In this document: one piece after another, positions 44,612-57,014 of the stretch
Layout: the number at the start of each line of letters is the position of its first letter
Position numbering within the stretch: the first letter of the stretch is position 1
Assembly: GCA_963969595.1 (NCBI GenBank)
Contig: OZ018408.1
Span: forward strand, 28,272,108 to 28,336,107
Length of the DNA stretch: 64,000 nucleotides
Reading direction: 5' to 3'
Source of the DNA: Neckera pumila
Lineage: Eukaryota; Streptophyta; Bryopsida; Hypnales; Neckeraceae
The notes under the pieces: generated by a model
The model's input: only the letters and a program-made list of their open reading frames with translations
What the model was told of the DNA's origin: nothing
Database searches by the model: none
Position numbers and translations under genes: made by a program

Positions 44612-45499
44612 AGGGTTACAGTGTCGTGTGGAAAGAGGTAGTCACTGTCTTGTTCACCACTTGTACATCCTTTGTGTTCAGTTGCGGCAGTTATGTATAT
44701 GAAACTTTTTGGCTGTAGTAGAATTATTGTGTTCTGTATGTACACTGAGGCAATTACATACTCACTTTGGCAAGTTGTAGAAGAATTTCATGCTGGATGG
44801 AGTCTGAAGTGGCGACAACAAGATTTTTATTGTAGCGCATGACATCCATACACGTCAAGCTGTAAGAGAGTAAGAATTTTTGGAAGGAATAGTGCGAGTC
44901 CTGCAAAGATAAGTTTTGTAAGGGTCATGTACATATTTTTTGGAATAGTTTTGAGGACCGTCGATGTAGGCTACAGCACTTGTATTACTCAGAGGTTTTT
45001 ATTTTGTCATGTGCACGTTCCCTACTAGTATCTGAAGTAGTCGCCTGTTGAGCTCTCCGCTGATGACGTGAGCAGCTACCTCTGAAAACATTTGTGCACT
45101 CCCTTATACATGTGGACATGAATGTGAACATGTAATAAAAAAAAAATGGTTGTACATACACAAAGCATGCTTGAATTTGCATCTTCAGCTACACGGTTCA
45201 TAGCCTTGTCAATTGTGCAAGAAGAGTATGCCGATAAGGGTTCACAATATTTGCAGATTCTTTACGACATTCCATAGAATGTCATATTCACAGGCGGATG
45301 CAGTCTTCCATGTGCGTATCAGTAGACTGTCGACATGTTCAGAATTTCGGAGTAATACTCTGTGGATTATGACATTTGTAGAAATTGAAAAAAGGAGACG
45401 AGTATTTTTGTAGTATTTCCTGCACAGCTTTCACGTGAGTTTGCAGAAGCCTGCGTCAGCAGGTTTGTTGTACTAGAGTGGGGCAGTGCTGCATTCTGT

Positions 45500-45580
45500 A
45501 GGCGGTCAGTTGGGCAAGCAATTAGTGCGAATGCTTGAACTGACCGGTCATGTTCATCGGTCAGCCTGACCGCACCACAG
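45500..45580. repeat. Cluster of CGGTCAG/CTGACCG motifs near the right end of piggyBac
   Basis: GGCGGTCAGTT, GAACTGACCGGTCATG and TCGGTCAGCCTGACCGCAC lie within 75 bp, including palindromic GACCGGTC and CGGTCAGcCTGACCG, about 430 bp from the right terminus. A possible subterminal transposase site; the left end has only weak matches. Confidence 0.45.
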
Positions 45581-46004
45581 GAGGCTCTCTTCTATTATTC
45601 AAAGCAGGGGCTCCGCATTGCAAGGTGGAAATCTGCGAAGGCAAGGTGTGTTTCAGTGTTCTCTTTCATCGCCAGGAATCTTGACATACTCTACTGCACA
45701 CTCGGTATTTTTCAGAAATTTTGTGCGCCCGACACGTCCATCAGAAATGCAAGAAAACGAATGGCAAGCACTCTGCCCGTTACAGTCAACGTCAGGGAAG
45801 TCTTAGTCAAACATTATGATCTTGCAATCCGCTTAGCAATTTCAATTCATTGTTTGCCTGGTTCACTGCAGTGACGACTACCATTGAGATCATGCGGTTC
45901 ATTTCCCCCTGTGTGCTTCCTCCTCCACTGAACACGCCTCAAAGATTTCCCACTTGCAACCCTGTTTTCTATCTTCCGGAGGCACAGCACCGCTTAGGGG
46001 TTAA

Positions 46005-48351
46005 TCCGGAGTATAGTTTGTAGTAATTGAATAAGGTAGAAGCACCTAAATTGGACACTTGTTTTGGATCTCATGACTTGGACGGTGCTTAGAGAGAAAA
46101 AATATTATGTGCACTCAATATGAACTAGGTTAGGAAATCAAGAAAGTTAGTTTCATATTTGTATGATTTTGTATAAATATAATACGAACTTCTGAAAACA
46201 ACTGCGTAGAAGTACCTACTTTGGATACTAGACTATTACCAAAGTGGACATGGAAACACCCAAAAACGACACAATGTAAGCTTGGATTATGCATGGGGGA
46301 TTGGCCAATGCAAGACCCATCTTCATGAAAGTGACAACTTCTTGGACCCCACTTGTGTACTTTGGATTCACTTGCATTTGGATTTAGGTCGTTTTTTAAG
46401 TATTAAAGAACAACTCGTGTTACATTGGGATGCTTCTACCTCATATCATTAGTGCATCCAACTATAAATTCTTCATTTGCAAGTTTTGTTTATCATTTCT
46501 TGTGACAATTTACTAATTGAAAAAAAAACATGAACAGAGAACGAATAAGAGGGACCTTCTACAATCACATCCCCTTTTATTTCACTTGATAAATGAGAGA
46601 ACATTAGGGATTAAATGTTTGTAATTTGAGTAAGGTTTACAATGGTCTCTTAACCTCTAAGTGGTTCGGGGATATATTGTGTCCCGAGATTTTCCTAATA
46701 CACACAATGCCCTTCAATCTACTACATATTGGCACAAATTCTTAACTACAAAAGTAATGGCCATTTTTTATTGATCTTTTAATGCCTTCTAAAGAATTAC
46801 AAGTCATGTTGTCAAATGTATTGCAATAGCTTTCAAACAACTTCTAAAGGGTATTCCAAAGAAGATTAATATTCCCCTAACTCTCATGCTTAGAACTTTA
46901 GATTTGAATACTTCTAAATCTTGAACATAAAATATAGTAAAGGTTTGAGCTTTTTTATTATATAAATGATGTAATTTTTTTTCCCACGTATTGAAATCAT
47001 ATGTGCTTTTGATGCTATTTTATTTATACAAAAATTTAAACCAACAAGTGTTTGTAATGAAGAATCAATGTCAATAAAAGATAAACCCACTCTAATTCTA
47101 GAATTTGGTATGAAATTTGTAAGATGAAAATGCACATCATCACCTCATTGCAAGGGCTTTGAATTCAATTCTTAGCCAATCTTTTTGACACTTCACCTAT
47201 TGGTATCAAACTCCAATCATCTTTCAACATCCGTACTAATATACGTCCACTCCAGTCTTTAATGTGGAGGTACCTCAAGAATGGCACTTGTGCTATTTTC
47301 TATTCGTGTACAAATATGCCTTATAATTTTTCAATTAATCTTGATGATGGATCTTGTTGTATTTCATTCAAAGCCAAACAACTAAGATTTCTATCCATAT
47401 TTACATATACTTAGCTTCCTGCGTGCAATTCAACTTCACTTTCCACAAGGCAAACATACTATTGTGAACTTAGTTTTTGTTAAATTTTGCAATTTTGCCC
47501 ACAATTTTCACAGTGTAAGCTAAATTTGAAAATGTAATCTAATTAGAGTTTTGCTCCAAGCTTGCTTACCCTTGAACTGCAAGTTTTCACAACACATAGC
47601 AAAGGTGGCGGCCTCCATTGTATGCCAGGTTGGTAAATGGTGAACAAAGTGCATACTACACCATTGGTGCAATTTGCCATGGCTATTGCAAAATTGGACA
47701 TGAATTATTGACAATTACTCCCATGATGTACTTTCAATGTCCTCAGCTTAGTAGCATATACGTGTATATATCATGAGTAAGGCATTTGGGGTTAGATGGC
47801 CAAAGTAAAAAACATTTTGTTATCTCAATTGCAACAAGCTTTTCTTTAGCTTCATCCACACCAGCCACGTCTACAAATATAATTGAACCACTAATACCTT
47901 CATTGTGGCAACCTCCAGACAATAATCCTTTTCAATTTCATAGACATCCATTTGACTACTATATATGTATTAATGTATGATAGATGGTTATGAGAACATC
48001 TAGTAATATGCCATCACCCTCGTCAATTTATACATTGATTGCAATTATATTCAGCACCAATAAACAAACTTCTTCATCAATGATCCACTTGTGCAAGTTG
48101 TCCAAAGACCATTTTATATTATTGGCAAAGTACAAAAATATAACTGATTCCAAGTCTTTGACATGACTTAGAACAAACCCCTCTAATTATCCTTTGCACA
48201 ACTTTATGTCACAACCTTCAAATGTATTGTCCTAAACACTGAAAGGTGAAGGATATAACATACTCTACTTACGGGTGAGAATTTTTTAGGTCCAAAAGTG
48301 AACTTATGGTAGTTTCAACAAGGGCCAACAATGAGGCCTACATATAGGAGA
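46005..48351. other. AT-rich intergenic DNA, nothing recognised
   Basis: No supported ORF or RNA gene on either strand between the piggyBac right site and the CACTA MITE. Confidence 0.45.
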
Positions 48352-48609
48352 CACTATAAGAAATCCCCATTTTAGGTGACAAGTCCTAATTTTTTATGAC
48401 GGATTTCAGGTGATGTCAATGTTGACAATCCAAAAAATGTATGTCAACAAAAATGTGCAATGTAACATAAAAACATTGGATTGTCAATATTGATGTTACG
48501 TTGTACATTTTTGTTTACATAAAAATTTTAGGTTGTCAACATTGACATCACCTAGAATCCATCACAAAAAATTAGGGCTTGTCACCTAAAACAGGGATTT
48601 CTTATAGTG
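48352..48609. mobile_element. CACTA-type miniature inverted-repeat element, 258 bp
   Basis: It starts CACTATAAGAAATCCC and ends with its reverse complement GGGATTTCTTATAGTG. The plant CACTA signature is CACTAnnAGAAA. The two halves are nearly complementary over about 110 bp each (AGGTGACAAGYCCTAATTTTT, GGTGATGTCAATGTTGACAA), so the element folds into one hairpin. The 3-bp flanks are AGA and AAA, so the target duplication is not exact. It has no coding capacity. Confidence 0.88.
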
Positions 48610-50860
48610 AAAATATCTCATATCCCAATAATAAAGAACATAGTTAAATCCAAATATAGATTAAATTTTCCTTGCCCTTGACATCGTTGTTGTCCATTAA
48701 GATTTATGTAATGAGGGTCCATGTTTTAACCCTAATTCTAAACTTGATAAAATTTGGAAGCAAGAATTCAAAAATTTGTTTAGAACATATATTTGAGATA
48801 ATGATAACTCACTTGCATTTCATTATAAGGCATGCAATTGACCATATATAGGTTATGTCTTCTCAAATTTTGAGTACATATTAAAACAATAGTAAACTCA
48901 TTTATATTTCATTATGAGCTTTACAACTTGTAATTCACCAATTCAATAGATAGAAGAATGTTACCAAAATGATGAATGGGGCCAATTTCAAGATCAAATT
49001 TATCATTTCTATTAAAAAGGTCTCCAAGGCATCTTTACATATCTATATATAGTCTTGTCTTAATCTCACAAGCAAAACCTTAATGTCCTTAAAACATATT
49101 TTAACAAAGCATTAAGACTCAACAAGAAAAGGAAGATCTACCAATGGAATACAACATATCACTATTTTTCTTTGACCTTGTCTCTACTTTTTCAATATTC
49201 ACTCGATTTAATCTAGCCGCTTGGTGCACCTAAAACACTTCCATGCACTTCTTCAATTGACTTTGAACCACTTCAATGTGCATTGCAAGTATTTCATGCA
49301 TTGAATGTAAATTAAAGACTCCAATATCTCCCGGTGTACTTTCCAAGCTTTGTGGTGAACTCTTCATATTCCACCTCTAGGTGCCTCTCAAGTGGTGCAA
49401 AATGTTGGAGAGATAGGAATTAGTTGTGACACCAACTATCCTTGAACACATTGTGAAAACAAAGTTAAACAAGATCATTTTCTTGCTTCCATACTTTTGC
49501 AAATAAAAAACCACATTAGATTAGAGAGAGAGCACAATAAAGACTAATAGCATTTCTAATAGCATTTCTAATAGCAAAACTACAATGTTGACGCTTAAAC
49601 TAAACTTTAGTGCCTCCCTTGCCCTCTCATTGCCATCAATGTACAACTTCAAGTAAGTATAGCGTGTAGCAAAAATCATAAGTGAAAGAAAAATGGTATA
49701 GTGTATGTTGAGGGTTGAAAGGCCCCTACAACACGTTGAAAAATGACTATGAAAGCTTTCAAAAGTCATTACAACAAGTTCTTTCAAAGACATATACAAA
49801 AGGAGCACTTATAGAAATGCATAAAGGCAAGGAAACTAGTGCTCACATTAACTCGCTCACCTACACCTTGGAGATATTTGGCTTAAATTAACCTTGGACT
49901 TCTTACTCCTGCCCTCTACGTCTTGAATAATAGCGCAAAGCATCATTCAATGTAAAGATATTTGGCAAGAATTTGTTCATTATAGTAACATCATACTAAT
50001 TAAAAATACTATGACTTTAGAAACTATTCAAAACAATATGAAAGGAACTTTGATAGTTCCTTATTGCAATTCTAAAGAAGGATTTTAACTCAAATGCAAG
50101 CTCAAATTCATTGTAACCTTAGAGCTACTTGTAGGCCCTATGGCACAAAATATTCTCAACCCTAACTTTGTACTCAAATTATAGAATAAATCCCCCAAAA
50201 GAACATTATTGTTTTGCATATATACATTTTTTATTTTTGTAAAAACAAACAAACTCTAGTTGTAGTCTTGACTTTCAAAAGGAAATTTTTTTAAAAGAAT
50301 GCTTTACTACTAATTATATATTAATAATAATATCATCAAGGTGTATGAACATTAGCTTTAGTGAATTATTAATAGGATTGTCAAAATAATATCTCTAATA
50401 AAATTTTGAAATAAATTCTCTCCTAAGGTTATTTTTATTATAGAAAGTCATTGGTGATATTTTATACAAAATCTTTGTAAATCATCAAATCTCAAAGTAT
50501 ACCATAATCTTTAGGAGGAAATGTATCCATAGATCATTATCTAGTGTAACCGCTAGTGTATTTTGTCAACTTTTAGTTATTCATTCTTGATTTGAACTTT
50601 ATGCACATGATTTTAAAAAATTCAAGCCTATCTTATGAAATGGAGCTTCCCAAGTCTAATTTCTATTTTGATTTAAAATTTTAAAAAAATGTTCTAAAAT
50701 CCAATACTTTATTTCAATTTAAATTTCAATATGGAGCAATATCAATGGTGTGCTGATTTTTTTACTTTTAAATGACTTGATACCTAAATTTGCACCACTA
50801 TTGAATACAAGTATAGAAAAAAATTTAGATTTTTTAAACAAATTTGTATTTGATATTCAC
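48610..50860. other. AT-rich intergenic DNA, no gene
   Basis: Low-GC sequence with no ORF of interest. A short AATAGCATTTCT direct duplication at 49,548-49,572 is the only local structure noted. Confidence 0.45.
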
Positions 50861-50867
50861 ATTGTAA

Positions 50868-51070
50868 TAAAAAATTCATGATAATTCCAAAATTTCACCA
50901 AAAAAAACTGAAACTTTTATGACGTATAGAAGACTTGTGATTTTAGTTTTTTAATTTAGAAAACAAAACATAAAAAAATTCATTTAATTATAGTTTTCAA
51001 AATGGATACATACAAAGTTGAAGGATTTAAAAGTTTGAAAAAGTGGTCATAGGCCTATTCTTTTAGAATG
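50868..51070 (+). repeat. Uninterrupted paralogue of the Copia insertion site
   Basis: Contains AAAAAATTCATGATAATTCC, CACCAAAAAAAACTGAAAC, TATGACGTATAGAAGACTTG, then CAAAATGGATACATACAAAG and AAAAAGTGGTCATAGGCC in the same order as the two flanks of the Copia element, with no insert. Confidence 0.75.
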
Positions 51071-52140
51071 AAGCATAGAGGTGGTGATTCACACATCTAA
51101 AATATACTCAATCACTGCCTCCTTTGGTGCCACATTTAATTATTTGCAACTTTGATGACCTTCAAGCACCCAAAGCTACCATAAGCTCAGATCTCCACCA
51201 TAATCAATGAAAGTTGAAGAGTTCTTTGAGGCAACTAGAAGGAGATGAAGCATTTCCCACTTCAAGAATAGCCAAGAGTACTAGGCATACTAAACTTTCA
51301 GCTTTGATAATTCATAGAATATTGTGTGAATGTTACAGTGCTATGAAACAGTGGAGTCATGTTTGCTTGACCATCGTTCTACATTTGGTCCTTGTATTTG
51401 GTTTTGTTTAGTTGTCTGAAAATCCAAATATTCTTGCCAAGGTTGCGTCCTCTTGTTCTAAGTATTGTTTCCCTTGCAATGAAAATTGTCCATGTGTTTA
51501 AAAAAAAACAAAAAAACTTGGGTTGGTTTTTTCTTGAAGAAGCGCTGAAACTTGTGTTATTTTAAACACAATTGTGTTTGATTTAACACAAAAACATCAA
51601 CTAGCATTAGAAGAGAAATGCGGACCCAAAAGGGCCGCGAGTCATCTAGAGGTTCCCAACCTTGGAAACTCCATTCAATTGAAAAATCAATTGTACATGT
51701 AGGTTGTTGATGTGGCCAGGACATTGCTGCATTAAAATATTAATTAATTATTTTTTAATCATTTTTTCAATATATATTTATTTTAATTTATTTTAATAAT
51801 TTATATGTATTTTCTTTAAAGTTTAAATTTTAAAATTTTAAAAATTATTTTAAAAATATTTAAATATTCGGACCAACATTGTGTTGTTCCCAACACTCAT
51901 TTGTTGAAATGATCAATCAATTATGAGTTTCCACCCTTCTCCAACTCATGGACAACCTCAAAGCCAATATTTAGAACTTTTTATCAAACTTCTAATGCAA
52001 AAAATACAGGTTCAAATTGTAATTTAAATCCCAAGACTTAGATTGACATATGCATTTTATGAAGATAAAGAGAATATGCCATATTTAACTACTTTTGGAC
52101 TATTCAAAGTCCAGAATTTAAAATCTCCCAATGCATGGTG
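51071..52140. other. AT-rich intergenic DNA, nothing recognised
   Basis: No supported gene. 51,730-51,870 is almost pure A/T. Confidence 0.4.
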
Positions 52141-52149
52141 TTAGGGAAT

Positions 52150-53020
52150 ACACCGGGAGATTTCCGTACACAATTATGTTTATTTTTGTGAAGGCATTGG
52201 AAGGCTCCCAGGTGGTCCATTGACACACAACAATATGGATCTCAGGATATACATGAACTGCAAATGTGAAGTACATAGCCTTCGAATGGCTGCGTGGTGT
52301 TTGTCAAAACATCGGGAGATATCCAGATACATTCAAGTTCATTTTGTTGAAGGTGTTCACATGCCCCAAGAGGTCAATGAGAGCCCATGAACATGCATCT
52401 CAGGATATATATAAAATGTAAATACGGATCAGTATATAGCCTGTGATGCATAATGGTAGGCATAACTTCGGGAGATATCCAGATACCTTGAAGTTCAAGC
52501 ACCTAAGTGTGCTGTGAAACCCCCGAGAGGTCAATTGCACTCAAACTTGTATGTCACGGACAATATGAACTTTGAATGATGCTCCATGTTTGAATGCAGG
52601 TTCTAAAGGTGGCAAGTGAAGATGAATATTGACAACAATAAGTGGCAATGAAAAAAAAGTCTTGCAACATTGTAGTAATCCCACAGGAGAACAAGTACAA
52701 GAAAAGAAAGAATAGCAAAAGAAAAGAGCGTGGACATTATTTTGCTATGACTACAACATTGGATTTGGAGGGTGCCCTCGAGGAATTGTAACAAGAACCG
52801 TACATTCTGATATTCTTGAATAAAATAAACCCATCCTAGTCACAACAGCTTCCACTGCCAACACTAGTAACTTCCGTACAAGACATAGAGGACCATTTAC
52901 CAAAGAATTGAACTGTGCCATTATGAAGCCGAACAAAATAAACCATCGGGAAATATCCCAATAGCCCTGCCATGGTCACAGTGAACAAAGGAAAGCATCG
53001 GGAAATCTCCCGGTAGTCGT
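52150..53020. repeat. Degenerate 156-159 bp tandem repeat and CGGGAGATATCC motifs downstream of the DUF7869-like gene
   Basis: CGGGAGATTTCC at 52154, CGGGAGATATCC at 52313 and 52469 are spaced 159 and 156 bp; sequence between them is also repeated (CATCTCAGGATATA..., ...AGGTCAATTG). Two more copies, CGGGAAATATCCC at 52947 and CGGGAAATCTCCCGG at 52999, lie nearer the gene. The motif is the reverse complement form of the CGGGATATCTCCCG motif on the other side of the gene. Confidence 0.75.
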
Positions 53021-53080
53021 GGTGGACCACGAGACGTAAGTCAATCAGGGGTCCACCTCGTTTGCCCTATTCAAATTCGC

Positions 53081-56000
53081 CTAGGCAGCCTCTCTGCTTT
53101 TCTTAGGAATAGTACGTGATTTTGAGTTCACTTTCTTGGACCAATTGGCGTACAATGCACAAGATGCGTCCACCCAAGTGGGAGGCCTGTTCTCCACAAC
53201 CCATTTTCTGTACCAACAATTCTGGTACATCAATTCCAAGTTATTTTCAGAATTATCTGGTCGCCAATACTGGAGCATGAACTTCCCATTATTCTCATGC
53301 CCTTCCTCTCTGCAGACATCGGACAGTGCTCTTCCTTGCCAGACAGCACATACTGAGGGGTCCTCAGGTCTAAGCAGAACCCATGAACCTGGTCGAATAT
53401 CAACCCAAGGATTAAAGCTTTCCCTTGGCGCCTCATTTGCGGGTCCGCAATAAGGTTCAAATTCCTCTTCTTCTAGAACCATGTCGACAGGGTTGATGGT
53501 CGTCCACTGGCCAGCGGATTCCTACAACCTCCACTTGTACTTTGGCCAAAAGCCTTCCACCAATTCCAAAGGGCAATCGGGAAGGGACTCCTTGAGCTCC
53601 CGCAACACACGTTTCCAGTAATCGACGTACGGCGCAAAGGCGGCCGCAAACCCCTCGCATTTGGACATTCCGTTTCGCTAGTACTCAATGTACTTCTCAA
53701 TTCCTAACAGAATCAAACCCTTGCTTAAGGTCGCTTTCCTTGATGCCTCCACTATCTTCTCTTGATTTCCCGTGGCTTCCGCAACTTCGCTACCCCACAT
53801 AGGCTTGAAAGGAACAGGCTTAGGGCAACCTCGAGGAGTGTCGCATGACCCAGGCAATCTTTCTTCCACAGGCATCGAGAAGGTGTATCTGATGGTAGCC
53901 ACTGTGAATCTATTGCAGACTTCTTGCACTTCATGATGGGGATTCCATCACTATCCACGTAGAACCGAAAAAGGTGCATCTCTCCCAAACCAATTAGTTT
54001 AGCCGTGCCACTGCACAGGTATCCCTTCACGAAGGACTTGAAATCCGCCACCTCCTGGATGAATTCGGGCATAAATGACAATTCCTGGGACTTTATGAAC
54101 GACTTCATGAGGTCCGCGACAACAAATGTATTCTTGCTCTTTAAAGCCTTTGAGAGGTGGCTAAAATACGCATCAATATCTTCGTGAGTATGTCTGACTA
54201 AAAGGAAACCGACCTGAATTTCCTTGAAGACTCTTCGCGCAGTAAGCAAAGACAAGAACGCCATGAAGTACTGGTTCTTGTTATCCTTGGCGGAGTTGTC
54301 AAGCTGAAGATAGAGCTTGCTAGGAAGGGGACTAGATCCACGCCGACCTTCCTGTGGAATCAATTTCAAGGCGTCCATACACCGAGATTTCCCTTTGAGT
54401 AGCGCGTCGAACATTGCATTTGCAGGCGGATAGGGAAAGAGGTCGCCCGTCTCCCGAATTGGTGGACCTTCAAGTCGCCTGAACAGTCTAGTCAGCGATG
54501 AAATGGTGAAGTTTGAGTCCCCCGGCCAGCAGGCTGGTGCATAATGCGCATACGCACCATCGGCATGACCATGAGCCACCATTCCAGTTATACTCGTGGG
54601 AAGCTGACCCAAACCTTGTGTAGCCTTCGTTGTCACCCGCATTCTTGGAAGAGCCGTCTTCCTTGTGTCCATCTTGTCATGAATAACGCACAGTATCTCT
54701 TGAGAATTCTTCCTTGATTCCTCACGCCACAAAGCATACAGACGACGGCAGGATGCTTGATGATTAAGGTGTTCAGTTCGTTGCTTCATGAATTCCACGA
54801 AGTCTGAACTCCCTTTTGATGATTTCAGAATGAACTGCTGCAAATCGTCGCATTTCGTACACTTTGCAAAAGAGCTACCAACAGGCTTAATCGAGACGTT
54901 GTTGAAGTGCTCTTTCTTTATTCTACTAATCGTTGCTTGGCTCATAAGAGGAAGGCCATACTCCACATTCAACTGCGATTACCGAAAAACAGAAGCACAA
55001 GCCGCGGAGGCAGTAATACGATGAGAACTGATAATCAAAAAGAAGCAAAGAGAACAGTAGCAATGAGGACAATTGATTACAGGGATCAACAACGGGATAT
55101 CTCCTGCTGAGTAGATGAGTGCATTCAAGTCCTACAGCGAAACGTATGAAGATGTATTCAAATGAGAGAACCATCCAAATGAAGTACCCATGGAGTACTG
55201 TGTCCTGGAGATGTCCAGCAGAGGGAAAACACTTAGTGAAGGCCCTATACAGAAGTTCAATGGGATATATCCCGTTGACGTAGGAGTCCGACAAATCCAA
55301 CAATAATCCCAAAAAGCAGAAGGACAGTTCATGGAACTACCTCATTGGCATCCGCATGAACGCGCTTCTAGTTGTTCCCAGCAGGCAGGAACTTTAGTGT
55401 GTCCACTCGCCCATTTTCAATGCACCGCATTTGGTGCGGCATCTGGTCAGCAGTGTTGTCGATGATCGCTTTCATTATACCAGTGACTTGCACCGTTCTA
55501 AGTCGAGGCCACTTAACCCCTTTGTTCTCGTGCGTAGATGAAAGAATGCCTTCCTTGTATTTGTCAATGTAATTGTAATAGGTCGACTTCGGTATTCCGT
55601 AAATAATGTACCACGCTGTGGCACAGACTTCCACTTCTTCCAGCGTAATGTACTTTCGCTTCCGTGTCCACTCCACAGTATGCAATTGCCCACCAACTGC
55701 AAATCTATACTCTCGACGTTCTTCAAATGGTTTCGAGAAGTATCTCTGCCTCACCTTCAGCGATTTCTCACGTAGATAAAATTGGCAACAATGACTATCG
55801 CAGCAGTTCTGTGAGCTTATCTTCTGAATTTCGAAGTCCGTCGTCTTCCGCGTGTATTGTGTCTCCTTTTCACTGAGGGAGGGTTGACGAACTATGAAAC
55901 GATAGGGCACCTTCTGTCTTCCACCCAAATAGGCTAGCGGATCTGGTACATCAGAGAAGGTGAAGAAGTGGTCGACTATATCCTTCAAGCACCGACCACT

Positions 56001-56621
56001 AGGGAACTAGCGATTGGAAAGGGGCCACCGAACATGGGTCATAATCGTGTCTGGGTTACCCCCGAAAACGTCAAGGACTGTCACGCTGACGTAGCCTTTA
56101 CCGAGGATAGAACTCTGGAAATAATCATCCGCCCTCCAGCAAGTAATTCGACCGGAAGATTGAAGAACACCAAAGGAATCTAGTTCATGCACCTCTAGGC
56201 CGATCCAATCATCCTGAGGAATGAATGGGTTTTCATCTACATGCAGATCAGGAATGACCTTCACCATGTCAGTTGCCCTCCACAACATGGTTCTGTTTTG
56301 AACTTCCCCCAGCGTACTTAGACCTCTCTGGCAAGGAGAGACCATGATATGTTGAGCTTTTGGGACGACTAATGAAGGCCTTACGAGAACGAATACTCAC
56401 GGCTCGACCGGGATCGGCACACCCAGCCACTCTCCGTGAGGACGGGCCTCCACAACCGAACCCACTCCAACTTCTCCAAAATCCGGTAGGGAAAGCCTCA
56501 CTACGTCACCATCGCTTAGCGGAGCAGTCCTTGCACTAGATTCTTGAGAACCAGCGTCCCCGGTTGATTCACCAACATATGGAGTGATGGCATCATGAAA
56601 TGAATCAGAGTACGAATCCAT
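53081..56621 (-). pseudogene. DUF7869-type transposase-like gene, decayed
   Basis: Exon 1 (56621-56401) starts MDSYSDSFHDAITPYVGES and ends at GTGAGT. Exon 2 (from 56325) has a DUF8039-like segment ending THVRWPLSN, a CCDSHCC cluster, RKRKYITLEEVEVCATAWYI, IPKSTYYNYI and DQMPHQMR. After an intron (about 55,332-54,983) exon 3 carries FAKCTKCDDLQ, IHDKMDTRKTALPR, LYLQLDNSAKDNKN and RHTHEDIDAYFSHL. The last three resemble the strands of an RNase H-fold nuclease with Asp in HDKMD and QLDN and acidic HTHEDID, so a DDE/D transposase is likely. The C-terminus (VLLRPEDPSVCAVWQGRAL) looks like a small beta domain. Stops TAG lie at 56009-56007, 55370-55368, 53680-53678 and 53524-53522, and a frameshift near 53,880. 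The locus is flanked and interrupted by CGGGATATCTCCCG motifs. Confidence 0.7.
55090..55280. repeat. Two palindromes in the intron of the DUF7869-like gene
   Basis: ACGGGATATCTCCTGCTG at about 55092-55109 and CAATGGGATATATCCCGTTG at 55258-55277 match the motif of the arrays outside the gene. Confidence 0.8.
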
Positions 56622-57014
56622 TGTCTCTGACGCACTGAATCCAGGAACCTTATAGTTGCAGAAACATAATGAAGAGTGAACCTGGAGACGGAGATTCCAG
56701 AATATCAGTCCACATTGTAATTATGACTGGACTTCGATAGGGAAAGGAGATACGTTGATTTATCCCTTGACCTAATTATATGTGAAGTTTGCGCCTTCGG
56801 CCGAGGTGGAGTGCGGTTGCACTACGACGTTACGAAAAAACGAAAGAATTAGAATACAAATGGAATATTGTCTTTCGAAATATGGAACTTGAGAACCCAA
56901 CGATCGACGAGATTGGAAGGTCACATCACAGAACGGTTTTATTGATTGGTTTAGGGTCACGGTACATATTACCATGTACAGTATCCACTGTTCACCAACT
57001 GAGATGTTTTCATG

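Larger units (their letters stand above)
39826..46000 (+). mobile_element. piggyBac-type DNA transposon, 6,175 bp, complete ends
   Basis: The element is bounded by TTAA at 39822-39825 and 46001-46004, the target duplicated by piggyBac elements. Ends are CCCTTAAGCGCG on the left and, read inward on the other strand, CCCCTAAGCGGT on the right, giving short imperfect terminal inverted repeats (CCCYTAAGCG). It contains a piggyBac transposase frame broken by one stop. The left 1.5 kb and right 1.4 kb contain no supported coding beyond the small ORF listed. Inserted between the CPBP gene and whatever lies upstream of it. Confidence 0.9.
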
